From Stenopsyche tienmushanensis (lineage: Eukaryota > Arthropoda > Insecta > Trichoptera > Stenopsychidae), in NCBI GenBank assembly GCA_008973525.1, contig WACJ01000129.1, positions 558,001 through 622,000 of the forward strand: 64,000 nt of DNA, written 5' to 3'. The notes beneath the pieces were generated by a model. That model was not told where the DNA came from. It saw only the letters and a program-made list of their open reading frames with translations, and searched no databases. A program made the position numbers and the translations under genes. Positions within the stretch are counted from its first letter, which is position 1. Every line of letters starts with the position of its first letter. Shown piece after piece: positions 23,040-35,020 of the stretch.

Positions 23040-23475
23040 TGTTGGACTGAGAAGTACAGGACCATCAGTCTTTTGCAGATTTTTCATAAAATATTCCACA
23101 ATACTTGGAACTAAATATTGCACAATCGCTTTGATCGACAATTATATTAGGGAGATCGAATTCGTTTTGGGCTATCTTAAATCCTAGGTCTATTCGAATC
23201 AACAGCAAACAATTGATGCCATCAAAGTCAAACTATCGAACGCCATTCAGCAAATTAAGCCAGATTTATGCGACAAAGTCATCGAAATTCGGACCTCTCG
23301 AATATGTACCACCAAGCAAAGTTGCAGCAAATATTTGAACAAAATTATATTTTATATTTTTTGCCATAAAATATTCTTTATAATAAAAGAAAAATTGATT
23401 AAATATCTTACACACAATTTGTTTTATTTATATTTCAAAGTTGAGCGTCTTTATTGAATGATCCTACACACTTTG
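23040..23475 (+). mobile_element. C-terminal fragment of a Tc1/mariner- or DUF4817-like transposase plus 3' end
   Basis: About 23150-23335 reads (with a shift) QQQTIDAIKVKLSNAIQQ-like, then IKPDLCDKVIEIRTSRI. The same C-terminal motif occurs on the minus strand at about 51000-51150 ([20 protein letters not shown]). The trailing CATAAAATATTCTTTATAAT and TTGAGCGTCTTTATTGAA recur near 60980-61075. Only the tail of the element is present. Confidence 0.5.
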
Positions 23476-25030
23476 CATAAAAATGTCAGTCATAACACTT
23501 AATTAACCTTTGATTTTACAATCATTTTAATGTGTTTTGAAATTTCATAGAATAAACAAGGAAGAGCGTGACTTCTGGGAATTGTGTCTCTAAATGCTAC
23601 AAATTAACCCCAAAAAGTTGAAATAATTTCGGTCACGAACACCATGACATTGAACTGAATAGTATTTATTAATGCTCTATAAAGACTTGTAATATCGACA
23701 AACAATATTTTCTTCAATTGGGAAGGGCTAAGATTTAGCATTAAGACTAAGGACTTAAATAATTAGTATTATCTACTGGTTTAATTTTTGGAACATATTT
23801 CCTCATTTTGTTATATTTTTGCACGGATATTTTTAATATCTTGAAGGCAATAAAATATTATTAAATGACATAATATTTGATCAAATCTCATATGCCGAGT
23901 GTACACAAAGGAACGTCGCCATAAATGACACAAGAAATAAAGGATGGAGCGTGGTTAGTATCCAAAGACGTTCACAAACAGAAAGGACGTGGAACAAGAG
24001 CGTGTCCATTTTCAATTATTGGAACATAAACTCCTTGTAACGGACCACATAAAAGATAAGCCGAAAGCTGAAAGACTTTCGCCCAAGACAGGTCACATCC
24101 TACAACAATCCATAAACGTTTCGTGGAACCTTCTATTCCACAAAAGCATATAGACACTGACCCAAATTTGCATCCATATCTCTCGATGCTCAGGAGCTAC
24201 ACAAATATGAATTTAAGCCGCAGATGTGAGGTTGGGCCAAATTTCATACGAAATAGAAATTTTGCTATTGAAGACAAACAAAACTGTGAACCAAAGCAGC
24301 CAAACAGAAAAACAGAACTCTCCGCAAACATAATAAATTAATTTTCGATTTTGCGTCATTTACATTGGAATATATTTATTTAATGTACTTGTTGGATGCA
24401 GCTTTTAGATTAAGCCAATGCAATTGTTTGCTTCATAAAGAGCCTTTGATATCAATAGTAGACGGCTGCTGAACACCTAAACAATTATTATTGTCTGAAT
24501 GTAAATGCATTCGATTTTGTAATGCATGCACACAGATAAATAATTTCGTTAAATCATTCAAAAAATACCGTAATGTATCCCACGTCTGACACCAGTGTAA
24601 CATCTAACACTAGCGTAAGGACGTCTTCCCGCAGCCAAGGCTATCCAACAACAATGCACGCGCAAGAAGCGATATATATCGTTATTTCAGATAAAGACAG
24701 GCGTAAGATGTCGCTTTTATTCTGTCCAATTGAATATGTACAGATTAACAACGCCATTGCGTTGGAATACCATTTTATCCAGGCTACAAATGATTAAATA
24801 ATCGAGACTGGAAACGTAACGGAGCGAAACGGCATGGCGAGCCGGTTCGTTAAATCATCGATAATAACCTTCCATTAAAAAAAATTAAATAACAAATTGC
24901 TTTCATATTTGGGTTCATCGTGATTAATATTAATCGAAGATAAATTGAAGCTTTACACAGCGGTTAATAATCGAGCTACTTCAATATATTAGGTCTTCCC
25001 GAACGAAATTCATTATTTTATATTATTATT
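23476..25030. other. no gene recognised apart from a repeat fragment
   Basis: Small ORFs of no known family. A fragment of the LTR-like repeat at 24600-24720 is listed separately. Confidence 0.4.
24600..24720 (-). repeat. LTR-like repeat, copy 5 (fragment)
   Basis: GACGTCTTCCCGCAGCCAAG, GCTATCCAAC and ATGCACGCGCAAGAAGCGAT are the reverse complement of the middle of the repeat. The preceding GACACCAGTGTAAC matches, inverted, a motif at about 34445. Confidence 0.5.
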
Positions 25031-25039
25031 ATAATACAA

Positions 25040-25330
25040 TGTGTTATTTTAACAGCGCCATCTCTTGTGGCCCTACGGAGATATTGCACCTGCATACTGA
25101 CGGATCGCTTCTTGCGCGTGCACCATTGCCGGTTGGGTAGTGACGCGCAGAAGGCGGGAGTCGAGAGAGTCATCGGTTAGCCTTGGCTGCGGGAGGTCGT
25201 CCCTCCTGCAGCCAGATATCTCTCTCTCTTTCTCGCGTGGAATAAATAGTTATTTAGAGAAGAGAGTCTTTTTATTCGACGTCCGTCTATTCCTATCCAT
25301 TCGTCCAGCAGCATCACTTCACTCAGTCAT
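25040..25330 (+). repeat. LTR-like repeat, copy 6 (near full length)
   Basis: Starts TGTTATTTTAACAGCGCC at about 25042. It continues with TTGTGGCCCTACGGAGATAT, GGAGTCGAGAGAGTCATCGG, TTAGCCTTGGCTGCGGGAGG, a CT-rich run, GTGGAATAAATAGTTATT and TTTTATTCGACGTCCGTC, and ends CAGCAGCATCAC. The layout fits a solo LTR: TG start, AATAAA near the middle-right, and a CA-type end. Confidence 0.65.
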
Positions 25331-28300
25331 CCAGTGGTGGAAAATCTGGAGACGGCTTACGGATAAAAACATAAGCATGAAAAAAAATGTTTAACCCTTA
25401 TCCTGGCAAATTGGTATCATTTCAAGTTTGACGACTTATTAAATGATTTTTATAACATGTAGCAATAAAAAAAACATAAGTACAAAATATTTGTTAGTTT
25501 TTTGTTTAAAGAATTTAGAAGTTGACATATAATTAAATGTGAAATTTTGGATATTTTCAAAATGTTGAAAAAAATAATCTATTTATTATTTTTATTAACC
25601 CCCAAAAAAAATTAAAGCGTATTTATATAAAAATAAAATATTATTGGATTGGCCATAATTTTTTGCTTATTAAAAATAACGATTAAAATTAAAATACAAA
25701 TTTAATTCAATTAAAAATATATTTATAAAGATAAAAATATCTTGGATTTTTTTAATAATAAAAGGTTCTTTTATCTTTTGCGTTACACAACCAAACATCT
25801 GCGATGAACTTCATTTAAATAATATAACTCCAATCAGCCAAATCTCAGTAAACTTCATCGTTTTTACAGGGTGCAGCAGGGAAACTTCTTTATTTGAAAT
25901 GAACGCCCTAAGTCGAAAATTAGCTTTAAAAAAACTTTTGTGACACTCATTAGAAAGAACAGAATTTAACGTTTCTTTATTATGTAGATTAAAATAATAA
26001 TTATGCAATAGACGAGGAAGGAGCACGCGTTCATCTTAGAAGCATACTTTTCAAGCGGCATTTAATAATCGCTACGCAACATACATTCATGGATCTTTCG
26101 TTAGTGAACTTAAAATTGAGTGCAAAAAAACCTGTAAGCGATATGCATGAGGTTGATCTTCATAATTTAAAAGGTACTTTTACCAAAACTTGAATAAATG
26201 AACATGGGGATGTCGAAATTAGCATCAATAGGAAAAAAGTTATGAGCATTTTTGTGAATGCCGCGCGGAATAGAAAGTCATTAAGTCATAAAAGTGCAGC
26301 ACCCTGAGTGTTATTTAGATATAAAATGTAAGTTTATAACTTGGACATGGACTCTTTTCATTTGTTTAAGAAAATTGTTAGCTAAAAGATGAAACTATGT
26401 TTGTGTAATATATAATAAAATAGGCGGGTGTGGTGGTTGCTTTATGCTGCGTAAACAAACGCATTAGAAGCGGCACATGCGCGTAGCGTCTCTGTTATGT
26501 ATGCGACAGAGTTTCACTTTTCGTTGCGTTCAAGCCACTTTGCCCTACAACAGGGCCTATACTAGTGAGTCTTCAAAAACGCTTTTGATCAACAAAACGT
26601 CCGATGAATTTAAATCGACGCTAATGCGGAATAAATCTAAATAATCTCATGCAATTCGACGTTGTAAAAATATGAATTCGTAGCGTTCCAAGAGAAGGCT
26701 CAATTTAGAGAGGTTCCCTATTCCTCGAGCTTGTTAAACCGCCTCCGAACAAGCCCCCGTGGATTTAGAGCCCGAGCGATAAAATCTAAATTCTTCATTG
26801 TTTTCAAACGTTGATGTAGGTCAGCAAAAATGTATCAAGTATTCATGCTTGTATAACATTACAATGGAGCATTTAGGGGCTATGAATGTTTTAATAGTGT
26901 GCGGTCCGAACAAATTGTTGGGTTGCCTTAAAAAACATAATCATTTTGAAATTTAAAAAATGTATGAAATGACATATTTTTTAATTAAAAATGGCAAAAT
27001 CAACCAAATTAAATATCCCGATCCAAATATGAGACGCAAGACACCCGTCTCTGTATCACTTCTGAGTCCGAACTCACATATGCGTGTTTACTCGTCAAAG
27101 CGATAAGTGTGTATTCTAGTCTAGAATTTTGGAAAATTGATTTTGTTTTTTGCATATTTTCAAAGTTTAGACTATATATCCTTCAAATAAATTATTTACG
27201 GAGTTAGAGAACCCAGAACTTAAGCTGATTTTGTTGTACACATTGCTTTCATACGGTGCCGCGCGAACTGTCTCAATCAACGTTTCATAGCACAATGGGT
27301 ATAGGATCCTCATCATCAAATAAAACATTATCAGACTAATTAGTTATTAATATTCATTATTGAGCGGATCGAAATAAGCACAATTGTAAACGAAACATTT
27401 ATGAAGAAGCGAGGGTCGCCAAATATTTTCGTATGTGAAAAAAAACAAACAGAAAACATTAAAACTCCTACAGCGTTCATTAATTTCATACAAAATACAC
27501 AGATATAAATTTGCAATATTTTTATGTTCAAATAACTTCGATCATAACTGTCATGTTAACCCAATTTGCTCCAGTAAACATTTGCCTTTTTGTAAATAAA
27601 TAAGGGGGGTAGAATTCAACAAAATGCGGCTCTGACCTATTTCTACGAAGGCGGCACAATCTGGATTGACTAACGAATGCGCATTATTTCACCACCCCCC
27701 CAAAAATAAAAATAAAACAAAAAGGGCGTCTTCGGGAAACATATTTTCAATTAATACGTCCTCCTGGCATATTATTAACCCCTTGCCTCCGCAGGGGAAA
27801 CTGATCATCATAATCAATATCCTGAAAAATATTTTCATGAAATTGTTTTTCCAGCACCGACGGCGGATATCGGAGAAGATTGAAAAACGAAATAAGAATT
27901 CATATAAGACTTGACGTTGTTATTATTGTCTTTCAATATGTTACTTTTGAGAGGGTCCTAATAATTCAGACATATTTTGGTCAACCTGAACCAAAAATAT
28001 CATATCGATAGTTTTCAATGAAAATATATCAATAAATATGAAATTAAATACAAAAATATTGAACATGTAGGGTCTTTCAATCCAATTATCGATGATTTTG
28101 TAGCATAAATCTTGTTGAATTTACTTAATGACGTTCGTTTTCTTGACTTTTAGATCATCAATTGTTTGCTGTTTATGTGCATAGATCTGTGATTAAAGAT
28201 AGTTCCAAAGAAAGAAGTATGAAGGCGTCAGTACACGTTGCTAACCATGCCCTCAAATCGCTCGCGCAGAATGTCTCTAATAGAGAATGTCTTTAAGAGA

Positions 28301-28555
28301 TAAACTCAATAAAAATGTAATAAAAATGAAAATTTTCTATTGAGATTAAAATGCGTTATTAGAGGGACATTCAAATATAATCCGGAATTTTGTTTTCTTT
28401 TTGGTTTGTTTTTAAACACAGACTGACATGAGCTGCGCAGTGCATGAAACAATCAGTATTTAGGAACTTGGAGAGAGAATATACGTTCCACTATAGCCAT
28501 GAGTGAGCGAGCAGTAGCATTATCTGTTGCGCAACGCGCAATTATTCGTTTTCTC
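25331..28555. other. no gene recognised
   Basis: AT-rich. A minus-strand piece of the repeat seen at 1975-2160 lies at 26420-26540. C-terminal transposase-like debris may lie near 28080-28240 on the minus strand (similar in word content to 23150-23240). No exon is supported. Confidence 0.35.
26420..26540 (-). repeat. unnamed dispersed repeat, copy 2
   Basis: Its reverse complement carries GACGCTACGCGCATGTGCCG and GCGTTTGTTTACGCAGCAT, matching 2090-2150 in order. Confidence 0.5.
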
Positions 28556-28559
28556 TAAA

Positions 28560-29525
28560 CAAAGGCGTGAAATCAAGGGAAATTTTGAGGAGACTTCTTC
28601 AGTGATGCCACACTAAATAAGACCTAAGCATTTGATTAGGCATACAAGTTTCGTGAAGGTCGAGATAATGTGCAAAATGAAAGTCATAAACGTGGCATCC
28701 TACAGCGAGCATCAATGAAAATAACGTGTAAGTAGTGTGAGTAAGCTTCTGGAGGGCGACCACCGCAATACGATAGTCGAGATTGTGTCATAGGTGAATA
28801 TGAGTGTTGGATGTAGGAAATCCAATCTCGGACAGTTTTAGATGCTCGTGAATCCCGGGACTAATAAAAATAATCCTGAAAAATTCGGGATTGAAATTTT
28901 TATCTAACAGAAATCATACAACTCATCAGCACGATGATGGCTACTAAATTGAGACATTCCCGCCGACATCTGGACGCTTGGAAACAGTGGCGTAACTACT
29001 AATTGGCGAGCTTGGGTGACCCCAAAGGGGCAGTAACTGTGTAATCTATGTATACATATATAGAGTACATATATAGAGTACATATATGTTTTTCAAATTG
29101 TTATATTAATTATTCCCTACCGGTGATGTATTTACTACACATCGACTCTAATAATGGGAATATCGATATGAAATATAATATATACGGGATTCAGAATTTT
29201 TATGTTCCTCCATAATATAACTACGAATCACATCAAAGTATTATAATATTCAATTATTCATCTACAGCGACGGAAATAAATAATTTGTCGGGAAATCGGG
29301 AATTTTGCGAGTTTTGAACGACAAAAATGGGCATTTAAATATCTCACGTCTGCTTAGTGGACCACAAAATAATTTACGGAAAGACATATTTCAATGACTT
29401 TTAACCTGCTATGAAACCTGAGTTAACCACTACTCCCAATAAAACAAGAGATGAGTGGAGAAAATCTAGGAAAAAAGGATGCCTATGAAATAAACTATGT
29501 AGAAATGAACACAGAATGTTTTACT
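28560..29525 (+). mobile_element. mariner-like relic interrupted by an insertion
   Basis: The left piece (28560-28737) and right piece (29349-29525) align in order with the single mariner relic at 21.5-21.9 kb: GTTTCG.(G)AAGGTCGAGATAATG, CAGCGAGCATCAA, then ACAAAATAAT.TACGGAAAGA and AAACAAGAGAT. About 610 bp separates two bases that are adjacent in the 21.6 kb copy. The inserted block begins GTGAG and ends CTCAC. This gives the order of events: mariner first, insertion later. Confidence 0.6.
28738..29348. mobile_element. inserted non-autonomous element inside mariner
   Basis: Fills the gap in the mariner relic. Its right 345 bp (about 28980-29325, beginning GCTTGGAAACAGTGGCGTAA) reappears in inverted orientation at 34690-35020. 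It contains short tandem units (TATAGAGTACATA, about 29055-29085) and no ORF. CAGTGGCGTAAC-type ends are known from non-autonomous DNA transposons, but I see no clear terminal inverted repeats beyond GTGAG/CTCAC. Confidence 0.5.
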
Positions 29526-30845
29526 ATCTTGATAGGGAGTTGCTCCAGGCTTTCTTAGAACATTGTCCCGCGAATGATTAATAGAATATGATCTCGCAGC
29601 ATATCGATCATGCACTTAATAATGCGACCGTTTTGTTCATCCGATTATCTGTCCTCATCCATCACAGACGGTAGATCGTCACTTTCCGATCGCGCTTCTT
29701 GTATAAATTTTTCAAATACACCGGAAGACGTATAAGAAAGGACAGAAGTAACACATTTCCTACACAATTTCCTATATGTAATGTGTTATAGGAGGGCGCT
29801 GTGTTGGAGTTTCGGACTCACGCACACAAGCGCCCCATTCACACGGATATCGATTTTCCAACTTTCCGCTTAAGCCTTCAGACTCCAGCAGCAATCGATG
29901 GTAGTGACTTCTGACCCGGATGGATTATGTTACACCACATCATGTATCACTTTTGTAACGAATATCTCCCATCGAAACGGGACACTTTTTCTCAAAAGAC
30001 CACCGCGCGAGGACATCCAACATAATGGCCATCGCTTACGGAATGTGTGTGCGTCAATCTCTCTCCACAATTTATTATCGTCCATTGACGAGGCCGAAGA
30101 TCTTCCGAGGGCTCCAGTTCAATGTCTCCAGAGGGTACATCTCGTAAAATTAGATATATGGCGGGTATAACAGATTTAATAAAGTCGCCCCATGTATCAT
30201 CCAGCATTAATAAAGAATCCGACGATCCTATCAAACTTTCAAAATATACGAACTTTATCAGTAGAAGGATATCCTATGTGCATGGCTTAAAAATTGGCAT
30301 ATGTTCAGCTCACAGAAACCATTTAAATTAACTTTAATATATCAAACACGTTTTTATAATGCTCAAAAACAGTTACCCGGTATGTCACCAAAGTCGTTAA
30401 TAGTCGCTTTGGATCAAGTTAATCAAAACAATAACTTTAGGAATCAATCAAATTCTTTGATCATTTGAATAATAGTTAATTAGACCTGCTTATTATTTTA
30501 TTGACATATGCTTATTAAACTAAAATAGTAAATTAAACGTGAACAGTCTCCTTGTCTATATTTTAAATTACGCGCCATGTAGCTTAAACTGTAGCTATAC
30601 ATGTACTTAATAATGCAATGCTTTGAATATTGTAATACTTCAACCAAGTTATCGAGCTAAAACTTTAGCCACGTCTACCGAACACCTTATCAGCTTGTAT
30701 CGAAAATAGACAATGATTTTTTAACAATAATTAACAGTAACTACTTGTAGATTAAAAAGCAGCTTTGTAGATTTTAATTTAGCGCTGATATATATAATTG
30801 TTCAGATGTCTGAAATTGTTATTTATATCAGCAACGTTGTTGATA
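29526..30845. other. no recognised gene; unassigned opposing ORFs
   Basis: Overlapping ORFs on both strands at 29898-30331 (90, 80 and 69 codons) have balanced composition, but no domain or splice structure that I recognise. The minus-strand one (MIGSSDSLLMLDDTWGDF...) is the most protein-like. It could be a decayed transposon or gene piece. Confidence 0.25.
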
Positions 30846-30849
30846 CCAT

Positions 30850-31165
30850 CCCCACGTAATAGCGCTGTTAACAGTGACATCTCTTCCATCTCTCTTCAGG
30901 TGCAATATGTTATTTAACAGTGCCATCTCAGCCTGCAGAGACATTTCATCTGCATACTGACCGATCGCTTTTAACGCGTGCACCGTTGCCGATTGGGTAG
31001 TGACGCGCAGGAGGCGGGAGTTGGGAGAGTCGTCGGATAGCCTTGGTTGCGAGAAATCGTCCCTCCTGCAGCCAGATCTCTCTCTCACTCTCTCTCTCCT
31101 GTGGGGAATAAATAATTATATAGAGAAGAGAGTCTTTCTATTCGACACCCGTCTATTCCCAGCGG
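30850..31165 (+). repeat. LTR-like repeat, copy 7
   Basis: CCATCCCCACGTAATAGCGC, TGTTAACAGTGACATCTCTT, GTGCAATATGTTATTTAACA, GCGTGCACCGTTGCCGATTG, GGAGGCGGGAGTTGGGAGAG, a CT-rich run, GGGGAATAAATAATTATA and TTTCTATTCGACACCCGTC follow the family order. The two-part 5' end (two AACAGYG..CATCTC blocks) matches copies 1 and 2. Confidence 0.65.
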
Positions 31166-31589
31166 GGAGCGGGGAGCGGAAAGACTACAAATTTAAAAAC
31201 AATGTATTAGCTGCGTTAGACATTTTACACCGAACAAATTTAAAGCTTTAGGGGCGGTATTTCTCGAAAGTCAATCCTGTGTTCCTGGAAAACAACCTAC
31301 TATTTACGAGTAAATCGCGGATGTTTGAGTGTTCATTAATTTTATGCTACCCCCGTTAAATTTAATCTCCGACATTAAAAAAATAGATCGCCATATTCTA
31401 TAGCGTCCAAAAGCAATAAAACATTAACGTAAATTTTATTGACAAAACTGAAAACCCAATCAATAACAGAAACAGTTGAAATTCGAATTTAAAATCAATA
31501 TTTTTTCAAATATGATACCGATTTATGATTTCATAAATATATATAGATGAAAAATTCAACCCTCAGGGCTCAGTACTTGGACTAACTCT

Positions 31590-31915
31590 ATGGACGACGT
31601 GGATGTCCTGATTTAAGCCAAAACTACAGAAGAGCTGGGCATCACCACAACGGAGACGCTACAGAGAATCGCACAATGGTTCGAAAAAAATGAATTCTCT
31701 TTGGCACTAGAAAAAATGGAGGCCCTATTCCTAACAAAGAAACGAGCTGATAAACCACCGATAATAGCTATCCAGGGGCATTGTGTTAGCTACTCCAGAA
31801 GTGTCAGGTACCTCGGCGTACACATCGATGACAAACTGACCTTAAGAAAACACATCGATGTGGTTACGCAAAAGGTAACGACGGTGATAAATTATTTAGC
31901 GCGATTAATGCTGTA
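31590..31915 (+). mobile_element. R1-type reverse transcriptase fragment, left of the LTR-like insertion
   Basis: Plus strand reads a decayed RT end, then EALFLTKKRADKPP, SRSVRYLGVHIDDKLTLRKH and VTQKVTTVINYLARLML. The RYLGV.ID..L..R.H motif is typical after the RT catalytic core of R1-clade elements. The frame stops where the LTR-like repeat begins. Confidence 0.65.
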
Positions 31916-32262
31916 GCGTGGGCGAATTACCATCCCCACTTAGTAGTGCTGTTAACAGCGACATCTCTTGTTGCCCTGCGGAAACATTGCGCCTGCATAC
32001 CGACTGATCGCTTCTTGCGCGTGCGCCGTTGCCGGTTGGGTAGTGAAGCGCAGGTGGCGGGAGTCGAAAAAGTCGTTGGTTAACCTTGGCTGCAGGAAGT
32101 TGTCTCTCCTGCGTGTGGATTAAATAGTTATTTAGAGAAGGGAGTCTTTCTATTCAACGCCCGTCTATTCCCATCCATTCGTTCAGCAACATCACGGCCC
32201 GATAGAGGAACGGACTCGTGCGCTAGCGTAGCCATCTCAACGAGCACGTAACACAGAAAGGC
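31914..32262 (+). repeat. LTR-like repeat, copy 8, nested between R1 pieces
   Basis: Begins TGTAGCGTGGGCGAATTACC, then TGTTAACAGCGACATCTC, GCGCGTGCGCCGTTGCC, GTGTGGATTAAATAGTTATT (AATAAA replaced by ATTAAA), TTTCTATTCAACGCCCGTC and CAGCAACATCACGGCC. It continues with AACGGACTCGTGCGCTAGCG to the end. RT-coding sequence lies on both sides, so the copy is nested in an older R1 element. Confidence 0.65.
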
Positions 32263-32700
32263 AGAAACAGATATAAACTACTAAGAACGCAAAGAATAAG
32301 TGCAATTCGAATAATATTAGCCTATAGAACGATCTCACTGGGCGCACTGCAAGTTCAGCAGGCACACTTCCCAAGGGCATCCTCGCCATGGAAAAACACA
32401 GGAAAAGAAGAAGCCCGGGAAGAGTCAATCCAACAAGGGCAGAAACGCTGGAACACCGAAACCAAGGGAAGGTGGACATACCAATTGATCTCAGCGATAC
32501 AAAAACAGACCTCGCGTAAACACGGAGAGCTTACCTATCACCTGACCCAGATGGTGACGTGACATGGGTGCTTCGGTGCTTACCTATTTAAAATTGGCAA
32601 GGAGGATTCGACAAAATGTCACCACTGCGGTGAGGTCCAAATGTGGCCCTCCTTCGTAGAGAAGCTTCATTGCTCGTTGATTGTTCCTGACGGCTCATAT
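32263..32700 (+). mobile_element. R1-type reverse transcriptase C-terminal fragment, right of the LTR-like insertion
   Basis: Reads RYKLLRTQRISAIRIILAYR followed by TISLGALQVQQA, then KRWNTETKGRWTYQLI and, after shifts, CHHCGEVQMWP, the start of the C-terminal cysteine/histidine motif. This is the natural continuation of the piece ending at 31915, less about 35 residues. It is decayed with several stops. Confidence 0.6.
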
Positions 32701-34689
32701 TGGATCCGGGCATCATGTGTTCATCATTTCAAGGGACATCCTTGTCCTTCCCTAACTTAAACTTAAAACTTCCCTAACTTTTTATTTTCAAAAACCGAAG
32801 TAGTCCCCAATGAAAACCGCCGTGAATTCCGGTCTCGAGAAAGACTTGCAACCTATGTCTCAGTAACTCGGGGGTCACTGAGCTCACTCCGACTCCTAGG
32901 TCCATGAACCTGAACGATTCATAAATGCAGCTGAAGTGGAAATGTATTTAAAATTGTTAAATTTTTACTACTCAATACGCGAATACTTTTCGATATTCCT
33001 AATAATGTATGCAACCATGATATTGTGGTCTATTAAATTCGAGTTTTAGAGGAGGAATGATGGTCCAATGCAAGCTTGTGGTGAGCCATTTTGCCTTTTG
33101 CATTCGTAAGCCAAAAACGTATTCGACTGCATTGCAACTTCTGCTCTGCGAATCGACAAAATTTAACATACCTGCTTATTTACAATGCAGCATCAGCGAT
33201 CTTCGGGTGCCATATCATACGATATATTAAATTTCACGACGCGGAATAAAAGCGAATTGTATTTTTTGGGTGTGTTTTAAAGGCTGTATTGAATGCGCAC
33301 TTTTATTTTGACCTCCTCGAAAAAAGGTGAATTTTTCCAGGGATTAATTATATTAGGATGGAGGGAAAAAGTGGATTAAACTAAGGCCTATGGAGGTAAT
33401 AAGGCCTCAGTAAAATCATCCATCAAGCCGTCGTGACGTCGCAGGACTTTTTTTTTAATTCGGTTACTTGTTGCTACGTAGCTTTGAAAATTAAGCATTG
33501 AACCGTGGCAGTGCTTCCAAAGTGATGGAATGTTAACCTTTCAAGTATTCAATACAGAATGGAAGAGCTCCCAGCGAAAAATATTTGGAACCTCACCAAA
33601 AACGAGGCCAAGTAAAACGTAATCTAATTTCGCTTTACGCCAACTTTGATATCCTTCTTCCTATTTTTATCTAAATTTTCATATTTTCGCTGGAGGCTTT
33701 TCTATGTCGATGGATCAATAACTCATTCGAAGCGGTTGATAAGTTACGTCCGAACTCCTAAGTGATGAAACTTGGATCCTTGCATTAATTGAAATACCCC
33801 TAAGTTCATTCATAAATCATTACCATTCAAATATAATTCATCAAGCATAATCCTCGTCAATATTAATCTGAAACAGATTACTCTGCATTAGTTGCTTTGC
33901 TTTTAGTTTAGAAAAATAATCTTGAGCAGAATCTGCCTATTAAATCGTTGATGAAGAATCCCACACACATTGAGTACGAAGATTAGTAAATCGTAGACAA
34001 AGACGGATGCCTTGCGTCTCATCATACAATCGATGGCATTAACGTGCTGTAAAGACACCCCTACACGTTTAAATATTCTCATATATTGCAATCCACAGCG
34101 CTTCATTTTCATTGCATACAATATTATTATGTATTCAAATCATTATTTCAACGTGGCGATAAAAGTGATTCTATTTGAAACGCTATTGTATCGATCCGCC
34201 CAAATGTATCGATTTCTTGCTTCAACAAATGCATTATGTTGTTACTAAAACTGAAAATACACACATATATTGTTTATGTTACGCGAAGAAATGAACGAAT
34301 ATTATGTGCTATCGACGGTGTTAAGGTTCATTTATTGATATGCAAGCTTGACTCACGCCGCGCGATCCTGGGAGAAAAATGTGAGCGATAAGTGGTGGAC
34401 AAACAAGAGAGTGCATGAGAGAGGGAAGTGATTCTGCTCCACGTTACACTGGTGTCAGAAACGGCAGATCTTGAAATGTTGTTAATGAGAGCGCCCCCGC
34501 TTCACATTACAGATGTATTAAAATCTTTATCAAGTATTCTGAGTAGGGAATGCAAATAAAAAACAATAAAAAAATCAAATATTAATTTTGAAAATATGCC
34601 CAAAGTAACATTAGAGCATCGAGTGTTTCGTCATTTAGTCTGGATCTGATTTTGGAAGCCAGGCAACTTGCATAAAAATCATTTCTGCT

Positions 34690-35020
34690 GAGACACTGAC
34701 TAAAACTCGCTAAATTCCCGATTTCCCGACAAATTATTTATCTCCGTCGCTGCAGATGAATACTTATATGCTATAATACTTTGATGTGGTTCGTAATTAT
34801 ATTACGGAGGAATACAAAAATTCTGAGCCCCGTATCTATTATATTTCATATCGATATTCCCATTATTAAAGTCGAGGTGTAGTAAATACATCACCGGTAA
34901 GGAAAGATTAATATAACAATTTGAAAAACATATACGTACTGTATATATGTATAGATAGATTAGACAGTTACTGCCCCTAGGCGTCGCCTATTAATAGTTA
35001 CGCCACTGTTTCCAAGCATC
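34690..35020 (-). repeat. 345-bp dispersed element, inverted copy
   Basis: Its reverse complement matches 28980-29325 almost throughout: GCTTGGAAACAGTGGCGTAA, GTTTTTCAAATTGTTATATT, GGTGATGTATTTACTACAC, AATGGGAATATCGATATGAA, and TTTGTCGGGAAATCGGGAAT near the end. The copies look about 90% identical by eye. Confidence 0.75.

Noticed and set aside
29898..30331. Cluster of opposing ORFs considered as a small gene
   Set aside because: No splice sites, domains or conserved motifs that I can recognise. Kept only as unassigned sequence.
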